Shown piece after piece: positions 26,713 to 33,913 of a DNA stretch of 64,000 nucleotides. Numbering within the stretch: position 1 is the first letter of the stretch; each line of letters begins with the position of its first letter. The DNA comes from JADLHS01 sp964539515 (GTDB lineage Bacteria > Verrucomicrobiota > Verrucomicrobiia > Limisphaerales > JADLHS01), in the NCBI GenBank assembly GCA_964539515.1, contig CAZIJO010000001.1:1-64000 (forward strand), given 5' to 3'. The notes under the pieces were generated by a model. The model saw only the letters and a list, made by a program, of their open reading frames with translations. It did not search any database and was not told the DNA's origin. The position numbers and the translations under genes were made by a program.

Positions 26713-27618
26713 GTGAAAACGATCTGGAAGTTGACAATCGAGTACGACCCAAAGAATAAGCCAATGTTCTCGGCCGGTTTGATCTTTGTTCCGAAGCCAG
26801 AAGATGTTGAGGAACTTAGCAGGCTGGTGGATATTCCTCCGGTCAAGAGTCCGTCCACACCCCGTCGAGTATTGAGATTGGAGTTGAACGAAGCAGATCC
26901 GAAACTAAGTCTCATCCTTCGAGGCATTGAGCAGAAGTACGGCCACCAGCCTGCCCCATGGATCATTACCCCCCCCGAGATGAGAGACCGTTTTTATAGC
27001 GTTCGAAAAACCCGGGAATATACAGAGAAAGACTTGGACGATGCGCCACTCTTGTATATTGCCTCCACAGCCCACTCGATCGCAAGACACACCGACGGCA
27101 CCGACGAGCAAGTTGAGAAAGAAATCTATGTGGCCGAGCGGGACAACCGCCAATACACCAACACTCAATTGGGCTTCTTGACGCCGTTTCACGGGCTTTG
27201 TGTCACTGAGTCCTTGGGGCGACAGCTTGAAAAAGCCGGTGTGAGAGGTTTATCGCTCGAACCCGTCTTGATTCTCCCGGAAGGCAAGACGCGGAAACCG
27301 CTTTTGAAACTCTCAAGTTCCTGTGTTGCGCCGCGCTCGTTGCTTCCGGTGGTGAATGAGCAAGGACACCAAATCGAGCCAAATACCAATTGGTCGTGCT
27401 ATTTGGACGATGGCGGATATCACCCTCACGAGTTCAAGTACCGGAAAGAGGAATTGAAGTGGTTTCAAAAAGTGGACATCGCCATGAGTTACGAGCGAAC
27501 CGGAGTGACCAAGGCACGGGCGTACCGGTGGTGCCTTGTGAGCCAGCGTTTCCGGCAGGTCCTGGCCGAACTGAAGGTCCGAGGGACACTCTACGCGCCG
27601 GTGCGCTTTGTGGACTGA
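26713..27618 (+). CDS. Unrecognised cytosolic protein, possible immunity protein of the orphan module
   Basis: This gene encodes 301 residues from GTG 26713 (VKTIWKLTIEYDPKNKP), chosen because it follows the previous stop by two bases; the upstream open frame is not protein-like. No signal peptide or membrane segment is present. The sequence is charged and mixed alpha/beta, with four scattered cysteines and no CXXC pair. The end reads RGTLYAPVRFVD. I cannot assign a family. Base composition is noticeably AT-richer than the neighbours, a sign of transfer. Gene order (secreted-protein remnant, small tip, this gene) resembles polymorphic-toxin cassettes where an immunity gene follows the tip. 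Confidence 0.7.
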   Translation: MKTIWKLTIEYDPKNKPMFSAGLIFVPKPEDVEELSRLVDIPPVKSPSTPRRVLRLELNEADPKLSLILRGIEQKYGHQPAPWIITPPEMRDRFYSVRKTREYTEKDLDDAPLLYIASTAHSIARHTDGTDEQVEKEIYVAERDNRQYTNTQLGFLTPFHGLCVTESLGRQLEKAGVRGLSLEPVLILPEGKTRKPLLKLSSSCVAPRSLLPVVNEQGHQIEPNTNWSCYLDDGGYHPHEFKYRKEELKWFQKVDIAMSYERTGVTKARAYRWCLVSQRFRQVLAELKVRGTLYAPVRFVD

Positions 27619-27767
27619 GAGCCAAAGGCTCCGGAGGCACGTATTCGGGCAGCCCATTTGGTTGGAGGCTGGAAGCTCCATAGGGCGAGACGCGCGATTG
27701 CACCTGGCCTTGTCCCGGATATGTGGGCTACCCAAGCGTGATGGGTGTAGCGTGACAAAGCGTTCGG

Positions 27768-27977
27768 CTAGATCCGCACCTGCCGATACGCGCCCGGCAG
27801 CCATCCTTGTTGGGGTCGCGGCGGCCCGGCGGGCGGCCAATCCATCGCGCCGTTCACCACGGCACGCATTTTGTTGAACCACCAGGCCGCGCGAGCCATG
27901 CGGTGCTCCCGGCGGGCAAACCGCCGGGCCGGTTGTCCGCCGCTGAATCCGAGTTCCAATTGTTGGTCTGTTGTCAT
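27768..27977 (-). CDS. Small conserved-looking protein with WWFNKMR motif
   Basis: This 69-residue protein starts MTTDQQLELGF and has a basic centre (RRFARREHRMARAAWWFNKM) followed by VVNGAMDWPPAGPPRP and a short tail ending YRQVRI. An AAAGG stands about seven bases upstream of the ATG, a good ribosome site. I recall small verrucomicrobial proteins with an ARxWWFxxMRxVV pattern, but cannot verify this. No membrane segment. It stands alone between the unassigned gene at 26713 and trpD; its function is unknown. Confidence 0.65.
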   Translation of the reverse strand: MTTDQQLELGFSGGQPARRFARREHRMARAAWWFNKMRAVVNGAMDWPPAGPPRPQQGWLPGAYRQVRI

Positions 27978-28314
27978 AAATGCCTTTCGATTTACGACGC
28001 CATTCTCGCAGGGGGGGTAGGACAAAAACGGTCCAACCATAAAGATTCTCAGAAAAATTTTTCGGCCACCGTCCGGTGGGGTGAGGAGCCCCGAACCAAG
28101 GTTCGCGCTTTGAACCCCTGAACTGTAGCCGCCGACGTGAGTCGGCTCTGACTTCTTCCCGAATTCAGAGGGAGCAGCCTCACGTTCGCTGCTACCGGGT
28201 TGATGGGGAGGAGCGGTGTTGTCGCCCGAACCTCCGCCTGGATGGCAGCCCCCCGTGACGGTGATTCTCGGGCGTAGTGCCGGGGGTGGATCGAAGGGCT
28301 TGGGCGTCCTTCGG
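27978..28314. other. Gap holding a palindromic repeat copy
   Basis: The 337 bases between the small protein gene and the trpD stop contain no gene. They hold the promoter side of the small gene and one intergenic copy of the palindrome family at 28125-28195. Confidence 0.6.
28125..28195. repeat. Intergenic copy of the GTAGCCGCCGACGTGAG palindrome family
   Basis: The left arm GTAGCCGCCGACGTGAGTCG is the same sequence as the left arm found inside the GH88 and SDR genes. The right arm, read in reverse, is GTAGCAGCGAACGTGAGGCT. The arms enclose about 25 bases. Confidence 0.85.
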
Positions 28315-29412
28315 TTAGCGGGCGGACAATTCTTGCAGTTTAGCCTGGGCCTTCCCGGTGTCGATGACGTTGGCCGCCTGATCCCAGCCCTCACCGATGG
28401 ATCGAGCGCGGCCGGCCACAAACAACGCCGCACCGGCATTCAGCAGGACCGCATCACGCTTCGGGCCGCGGTCGTCGCCACGGAGAATTCGCCGGATAAT
28501 TTCCGCGTTGGCGGTGCGGTCACTGCCGAGGAGATCGTCCAGTTTGACCGGCTGCAGAGGAAACTGATGCGGATCGAGGGTCGAAGCCGCAAACCCGCGT
28601 TCCTGATAAAACTCGGCGATGGTGTTGTCGCCGAGCGTGGAAAGTTCATCCAGATAAGCCCCTGCCCCCGGCGGGTTTGGGGCACTGGGTTTAACCGTGC
28701 CGCAGACCACCATGGCCCGGCGCACGCCCAGGGATTGGAGGACGCGGGCGATCGGTTCGCAGAGTTCCGGTCGCGGCACGCCCATCAGCTGCGCCGAGGG
28801 TCGTACGGGATTCAACAGCGGGCCGAGGAAGTTGAAGATCGTCCGCTGGCCGCGTTCTGCACAAAGTTTGCGGGCCGGCGCGATATGCTTGAAGGCGGGA
28901 TGATAATGGGGCGCAAAGAAGAACGCGAAGCCGTGCTCACGCAAGGAGTGCGCCGCCTCGGCTGGGGTCAGATCCGTCCGAATGCCCAGGGCCTCCAGCA
29001 CATCCGCACTGCCCGACTGGGAGGTAATGGCGCGATTGCCGTGTTTGGCCACCAACACGCCCGCCGCCGCGCAGACGAGGGCGACCGTGGTGGAAATATT
29101 GAACGTGCCGAGGCGATCGCCGCCCGTGCCGCAGACATCGAGGATTTCACGCGCGCGGGTCGCCGCATCGAGCGGCGGGCGGACGGCGCGGTCGCGAAGT
29201 TCGTTGGCGAACCCGGCAATTTCCTCCGCCGTTTCGCCTTTATCGGCCAGGGCCGTGAGAAATCCGGCTTTGGTTTCGACGGGAATGGTTTCGGCGGTCA
29301 ACGCGGTTACGGCGTCCGCGATTTGCTTGGGCGCAAGGGAGCCGGCGCGGATGAGTTGTTCTGTCAGAGCTTCAAGCACGCCGGCAGCATAGATATCGGC
29401 GTAGGCGAGCAA
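28315..29412 (-). CDS. trpD: Anthranilate phosphoribosyltransferase
   Basis: This 365-residue enzyme catalyses the second step of tryptophan synthesis, joining anthranilate to PRPP. The PRPP-binding loop DVCGTGGDRLGTFNIST lies near residues 92-108, KHGNR near 123, and FFFAPHYHPAFKHIAPARK with RTIFNFLGPLLNP near 165-205; all are family hallmarks. It is slightly longer than the usual 330-350 residues because of a short N-terminal extension and a loop near 255. It stands alone, without other trp genes, and is divergent from metF across 76 bases, too short for a long leader or riboswitch. Confidence 0.96.
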   Translation of the reverse strand: MLAYADIYAAGVLEALTEQLIRAGSLAPKQIADAVTALTAETIPVETKAGFLTALADKGETAEEIAGFANELRDRAVRPPLDAATRAREILDVCGTGGDRLGTFNISTTVALVCAAAGVLVAKHGNRAITSQSGSADVLEALGIRTDLTPAEAAHSLREHGFAFFFAPHYHPAFKHIAPARKLCAERGQRTIFNFLGPLLNPVRPSAQLMGVPRPELCEPIARVLQSLGVRRAMVVCGTVKPSAPNPPGAGAYLDELSTLGDNTIAEFYQERGFAASTLDPHQFPLQPVKLDDLLGSDRTANAEIIRRILRGDDRGPKRDAVLLNAGAALFVAGRARSIGEGWDQAANVIDTGKAQAKLQELSAR

Positions 29413-29488
29413 AGCGGAAAAATCGTCGCTGGCGGATGGTGTACTTGAACTTGGATTTCCCCGCGGCTTGGGCCATAGTCCGCCGCCA

Positions 29489-30376
29489 ATGCAATTGATT
29501 CGCGATATTTACCAGACGAAACGTGCCGCGGGTCGGCCCGTGATCTCGCTTGAGTTCTTTCCCCCGAAGACCGACGAGGGTGACCGCACCCTGCTGGAAA
29601 AAAACATCCCGGCGCTCATGCAAACCAAGCCGGACTACTGTTCCGTGACGTACGGGGCCGGCGGCAGCACCCGCGAAAAGACGCTGATGATCGTGGATCG
29701 CATTCAGCGGGAGCACCAGTTGACCGCGCTCGCGCATCTGACCTGTGTCAACCACACCCGCGAACAGGTCGGCGAGTTGCTGCAAAAGATCAAAGCGACC
29801 GGCTGCCGCAACATCCTTGCGTTGCGTGGCGATCCGCCGGCGGGGGGTGAATTCAAGCCAACACCCGGCGGTTTTGAGTACTCGGCGCAGTTGGTGCAGT
29901 TCATCCGCGCGCAGGGTGATTTCGGCATCGGCGTCGCCGGTTTTCCCGAGGGGCATATCGCCTGCAAGCAGGGCAAACAGGTGGACTGGCAGCATCTCAA
30001 GGCGAAGGTTGAAGCGGGCGCGGATTTCGTCATCACGCAGCTCTTTTTCGACAACGCGGATTACTTCGAGTTTCGCGACCATCTGGCGGGCAAACTGGGC
30101 GTCCGCGTACCGCTGGTGCCCGGCGTGATCGCCATCGTGAGCGCGACGGGGATCAAAAAATTCACGCAGCTGTGCGGGGCCCGGATTCCCGCCGCGCTCG
30201 GGGCGAAGCTTGACGCTTTGGGGGACGATGATGCGGCGGCGGCTGAGTTCGGCGTCGAATACGCCAGCCGGCAATGCGAAGAACTGCTGCGGGCCGGCGC
30301 GCCGGGGCTGCATTTTTACACCTTGAACAAAGCGGCTTCGACGGTGCGCGTCTTGAAGAATTTGAACCTCGCCTAG
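29489..30376 (+). CDS. metF: Methylenetetrahydrofolate reductase
   Basis: ATG 29489 (MQLIRDIYQTKRAAGRPV) gives 295 residues, the normal length; an ATG seven codons earlier adds nothing recognisable. The family motifs SLEFFPPKTDEG near residue 24, YGAGGSTREKT near 60, LTCVN near 88, NILALRGDPPAG near 112 and FVITQLFFDN near 180 are all present. The enzyme reduces 5,10-methylene-THF to 5-methyl-THF for methionine synthesis with FAD in the cytoplasm. It is the only one-carbon gene here. It precedes the redox operon on the same strand by 119 bases. Confidence 0.96.
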   Translation: MQLIRDIYQTKRAAGRPVISLEFFPPKTDEGDRTLLEKNIPALMQTKPDYCSVTYGAGGSTREKTLMIVDRIQREHQLTALAHLTCVNHTREQVGELLQKIKATGCRNILALRGDPPAGGEFKPTPGGFEYSAQLVQFIRAQGDFGIGVAGFPEGHIACKQGKQVDWQHLKAKVEAGADFVITQLFFDNADYFEFRDHLAGKLGVRVPLVPGVIAIVSATGIKKFTQLCGARIPAALGAKLDALGDDDAAAAEFGVEYASRQCEELLRAGAPGLHFYTLNKAASTVRVLKNLNLA

Positions 30377-30495
30377 CTGGGCGACACTTCCGGGCGGATG
30401 CCGGCTCGCCCGCCCAAACGTGGAGTCCGCTATTCAACTTCCAAGTCTGGATTGTGGCGGAGTATTCGTTCCGCTAGAATCATGGGCAGGGGAAT

Positions 30496-31905
30496 ATGAA
30501 GGCCAACTGGAAATCGCCTGGCGTGCTGCTTCCGGTCCTGGTTGCGACGCTGGGCATCGCCGCGCTGGCGCTGTGGTGGAACACCACCGGGGAAGGCGGA
30601 CTTAAGCTGCGCATTCCCGGCACCGACGCCGCACCCGGCGGCGCGACGGGCGTCACCAATCCCGTTTTTGCGGGCAAACTTTTAGTCGGCCCCGGTCAGC
30701 CCGGTGAACTGACCGGAACCTGGCCGCAATTTCGCGGGCCAAACCGTGATGGAATGGCGACGGTCGCCACCGGATTGACCCGCGACTGGAAAACCACTCC
30801 GCCCCGCGAGTTGTGGGGGCTCCAAGTGGGCGAAGGTTACGCGGGTGTGGCAGTGAGTCGCGGGCGTGTCTATCTCCTCGACTACGACCGGGACGCGAAA
30901 CAAAGCGCGCTGCGTTGTCTTTCCCTCGCGGATGGCAAGGAGCTCTGGCGTTACACCTATCCGCTCACCATCAAGCGCAATCACGGCATGACGCGCACGG
31001 TTCCAGTGGTGACGGAGCGATTCGTGGTCGCCTTGGATCCCAAAGGCAACGTGTTTTGCGTAGACGCCACCAGCGGCGAACTTCGCTGGAGCGTGAGTCT
31101 GGTCCGGGATTTTGGTGCCACGGTGCCGGAATGGTATGCGGGCCAATGTCCGTTCGTGGATGGTGACAACGTCATTTTGGCGCCCGGGGGCAAGAACGCC
31201 CTCCTGCTGGCGCTCGACCTGGTCACCGGCAAGCCGCTCTGGCAGACGCCCAATCCGCACGACTGGAAGATGACGCACTCCAGCATCATGCCGATGGCTT
31301 TTGCCGGCCGGCGATTCTACCTCTATTGCGCCAGCAAAGGGGTGGTTGGCGTGGATGCCAAGGAGGGCAAGCAGCTTTGGGAAACGGTTGATTGGAAAAT
31401 CAGCATTGCCAACGTGCCGTCGCCGGTTCCCTTGTCGGATGGGAAAATTTTTCTGACCGGCGGTTACGGTGCGGGCAGCCTGATGCTGCAACTGGAAGAA
31501 AAGGATGGTCGGCTCCTGCCAAAATCTTTGTTCAAGCTGCCACCCGAAGTATTTGGCGCGACGCAGCACACCCCGATTCTCAAGGACGGCTATCTTTACG
31601 GCGCGCGTGCCGACGGCCGCTTTGTTTGCCTCGGCTTGGATGGGAAAGTCGCGTGGGCCAGCAATCCAGCGGACCCCTCTCCCGCCTTGGGTTCATTTCT
31701 CATCGCCGCCGACTTGATCTTCGCGCTGAACGATTCAGGGAGGCTGCGATTGATCGAGGCGTCCCCGGACCGGTTCAACCTGCTTGGTGAGGTGCAGCCA
31801 TTTGCCAAGGGCCAGGAGGCTTGGGGGCCGATGGCGTTGGCGGGGGACCGGTTGATTGTCCGCGATTTCACCCGCCTCGCCTGCCTCGACCTCGGCCGAA
31901 AATAA
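30496..31905 (+). CDS. Membrane-anchored PQQ-like beta-propeller protein
   Basis: This gene encodes 469 residues with an N-terminal membrane anchor (VLLPVLVATLGIAALALWW) at about 10-28 and the rest outside. WPQFRGPNRDG near residue 75 is the usual opening of the PQQ-like/BamB-type propellers of planctomycetes and verrucomicrobia. Blade motifs follow, such as LSLADGKELWRY, DATSGELRW, DLVTGKPLWQ and DAKEGKQLWE. No haem site. AGGGG precedes the ATG at short distance. Whether it binds PQQ is unknown; such propellers are often structural. It opens the redox operon, followed after 184 bases by three Tat-exported proteins, and a second propeller at 35329 may be its functional partner. Confidence 0.88.
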   Translation: MKANWKSPGVLLPVLVATLGIAALALWWNTTGEGGLKLRIPGTDAAPGGATGVTNPVFAGKLLVGPGQPGELTGTWPQFRGPNRDGMATVATGLTRDWKTTPPRELWGLQVGEGYAGVAVSRGRVYLLDYDRDAKQSALRCLSLADGKELWRYTYPLTIKRNHGMTRTVPVVTERFVVALDPKGNVFCVDATSGELRWSVSLVRDFGATVPEWYAGQCPFVDGDNVILAPGGKNALLLALDLVTGKPLWQTPNPHDWKMTHSSIMPMAFAGRRFYLYCASKGVVGVDAKEGKQLWETVDWKISIANVPSPVPLSDGKIFLTGGYGAGSLMLQLEEKDGRLLPKSLFKLPPEVFGATQHTPILKDGYLYGARADGRFVCLGLDGKVAWASNPADPSPALGSFLIAADLIFALNDSGRLRLIEASPDRFNLLGEVQPFAKGQEAWGPMALAGDRLIVRDFTRLACLDLGRK

Positions 31906-32089
31906 GGCCGGCTGTTCTCCTCTGGCGGCGTCCGATTACCGCCCCCTTGCCCGCCCGGGGCAATAAAGAGCCAATGTTTGCCAATCCAAAGCAAGCACGG
32001 TTTGGCGGGCGGGCTATGGTTTGAGCAGTCAATCAAAGTGACAACCGGTTCGTGGTTTACTTCGGGCCGGAGCAGTGTGTTTTTGTGCC

Positions 32090-32329
32090 ATGAGCGAGGC
32101 CGGTCAAAAGGGCGAAAGTCGGCGGGATTTTCTCCGCGGCGGCGTGCGTTATGCGTTGGTCAGCGCGGTGGCCACGGTGTCGGCCACGCTTTTCCACCGC
32201 AGCGGCGGGAAACTCACGGGCCAGACCTGCGTGAACCAGGGCATCTGCCGCGGTTGCGGAGCGTTCGCCGCTTGCGCCCTGCCCCCGGCGCTCTCGGCCA
32301 AACAAGCTAATCCCGGAGGCAGATCATGA
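32090..32329 (+). CDS. Small Tat-signal cysteine-rich protein
   Basis: ATG 32090 gives 79 residues. ESRRDFLRGG is a textbook twin-arginine motif, followed by a hydrophobic stretch (YALVSAVATVSATLF). The short mature part carries four cysteines at about 47, 53, 56 and 62 (CVNQGICRGCGAFAAC), enough for one iron-sulfur cluster. No full ferredoxin motif is present. The stop overlaps the next ATG (ATGA), so it is translationally coupled to the NHL protein. I do not recognise a named family; it may be a minimal exported Fe-S protein or a chaperone-like partner of its neighbours. Confidence 0.75.
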   Translation: MSEAGQKGESRRDFLRGGVRYALVSAVATVSATLFHRSGGKLTGQTCVNQGICRGCGAFAACALPPALSAKQANPGGRS

Positions 32330-33339
32330 AACGCGAATTCCAACTTTCCTCGCGCCGGGAGTTCTTCGGTCAGACCGCCGGGGTCATCGGCATCCTGGGA
32401 ACGATTGCTTCACAGCGCGGCCGGGCGGCGGAAAATACCCCCGCGAATCCCTTTGCCTACGATGTTTCGCGGCTTCAAAAGACGGATCCGAAGTTCATCG
32501 CTTACGAGGAAACCGCCCGCTGGAAAGCACCCCATGCCGAGGCCAAACGAATCGCGATGGGCCCGGACGAAACCCTCCATGTCTGTGCCGGCAATTATCT
32601 AAGCGCGATGAGCCGGGAGGGCGGGCGCGGATTGGAAATCGCCCTCGCCGAGCCGCCGCGGTGTGCCGCGGTCGCAAGCGATGGAATCATCTATCTGGGC
32701 CTGCGCGACCATGTCGAAGTGTTCAACCCGAAAGGCCAGCGCCAGGCGACTTGGGATTCGCCCGGCAAAAAAGCCTGGCTCACCGGCATCACAACGACCG
32801 AGAGCGAGGTTTTTGTGGCCGATGCGGGGAACCGCATCATCCTGCGTTACGACAAGTCCGGGAAACTCATCCGGCGCATCGGGGAGAAGGACAAGGAACG
32901 CAACATTCCCGGCTTCATCATTCCCAGTCCCTTCTTTGACGTTGAAATCGCCCGGGACGGTTTGCTACGCGTCAATAATCCCGGTCGCCATCGCATGGAA
33001 CTCTACACTCCGGAGGGGGACTTTGAGGGCGCCTGGGGCACGGTTTCGATGGGGATCGCGGGATTCTGTGGCTGTTGCAATCCCATCAACTTCACCCTGC
33101 TGGCGGATGGCCGGTTCGTTACCTGCGAAAAAGGGTTGCCCCGCGTGAAGATTTACAGCGCCGGCGGTCAATTCGAGTCCGTCGTTGCCGGCGTGGAGTC
33201 CTTCCACGAAAACGGCAAGGCGTGCGGTCCGGCGGATTGCACGGCGGGCGGGCTGGACGCGGCGGTGGATGCTCAAGGGCGGATTTATATCCTGGACCTG
33301 GTCACCAGCGATGTGCGCGTGATGAAACCCAAGGCATGA
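32326..33339 (+). CDS. Tat-exported NHL-repeat beta-propeller protein
   Basis: This gene encodes 337 residues starting with SSRREFFGQTAGVIGILGTI, a twin-arginine signal. NHL-type blades follow, with repeated phrases such as VFVADAGNRIILRYDKSGKL and FDVEIARDGLLRVNNPGRHR and the terminal VDAQGRIYILDLVTSDVRVM. An unusual CGCCNP cluster near residue 247 and further cysteines could bind a metal or form disulfides. Start and stop overlap the genes on both sides by four bases, indicating tight co-translation with the Cys-rich protein and the ferredoxin. A scaffold or docking role in the exported redox complex is my inference. Confidence 0.87.
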   Translation: MKREFQLSSRREFFGQTAGVIGILGTIASQRGRAAENTPANPFAYDVSRLQKTDPKFIAYEETARWKAPHAEAKRIAMGPDETLHVCAGNYLSAMSREGGRGLEIALAEPPRCAAVASDGIIYLGLRDHVEVFNPKGQRQATWDSPGKKAWLTGITTTESEVFVADAGNRIILRYDKSGKLIRRIGEKDKERNIPGFIIPSPFFDVEIARDGLLRVNNPGRHRMELYTPEGDFEGAWGTVSMGIAGFCGCCNPINFTLLADGRFVTCEKGLPRVKIYSAGGQFESVVAGVESFHENGKACGPADCTAGGLDAAVDAQGRIYILDLVTSDVRVMKPKA

Positions 33340-33911
33340 GCGAAAAGCAAAAATCCGATTCGCCGACCACGCGCCGCACCTTCCTGCGGAACGGCGCCCG
33401 AATCGCGGCGATGACCGGGCTTGGCGCGCTGGCCGGCGTGGTGGCCAGCCGGAGTACGGCCGAGGGTTGGGTCTGGCAGATTGATCCGCAGAAATGCCTC
33501 CGCTGCGGCAATTGCGCCACGAAGTGCGTGCTCGAACAGTCCGCGGTGAAGTGTGTCCATGCGTTCGCCATGTGCGGCTATTGCAATCTCTGCACTGGTT
33601 ACTTCGAGCCGGAGCCGAACGCGCTCACGACCGCGGCCGAGAACCAACTCTGCCCGACGGGGGCCATCCAACGTTCGTTCGTGGAGGATCCGTATTACGA
33701 ATATCGAATTGACGAAAAGCTTTGCATCGGTTGCGCCAAATGCGTCGAGGGTTGCAATCGCTTCGGCAACGGTTCCCTGTTCCTGCAAATCCGTCACGAC
33801 CGCTGTGTGCATTGCAACGAGTGCGCCATCGCCCGCACCTGTCCCGGCGACGCCTTCCGCCGCGTCCCGGTCAGCCAGCCGTATCTGCTCAAGACCACCC
33901 ACGCGCACTGA
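33336..33911 (+). CDS. Tat-exported four-cluster ferredoxin (MauM/NapG-like)
   Basis: This gene encodes 191 residues. TTRRTFLRNGARIAAM is a twin-arginine signal, cleaved before a mature part with four cysteine clusters: CLRCGNCATKC, CGYCNLC, CIGCAKCVEGC and CVHCNECAIARTC. This is the size and layout of MauM/NapG periplasmic ferredoxins, which pass electrons between the quinone pool (with NapH) and periplasmic partners. The next gene is a NapH-like membrane protein two bases downstream, so a NapGH pair is likely. No napA or nitrate reductase gene is near, so the terminal partner is different from the classical nitrate system. Confidence 0.88.
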   Translation: MSEKQKSDSPTTRRTFLRNGARIAAMTGLGALAGVVASRSTAEGWVWQIDPQKCLRCGNCATKCVLEQSAVKCVHAFAMCGYCNLCTGYFEPEPNALTTAAENQLCPTGAIQRSFVEDPYYEYRIDEKLCIGCAKCVEGCNRFGNGSLFLQIRHDRCVHCNECAIARTCPGDAFRRVPVSQPYLLKTTHAH

Positions 33912-33913
33912 CC

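Noticed and set aside
29413..29488. SAM or folate riboswitch upstream of metF
   Set aside because: Only 76 bases separate trpD and metF, and no stem pattern of a known riboswitch is visible.
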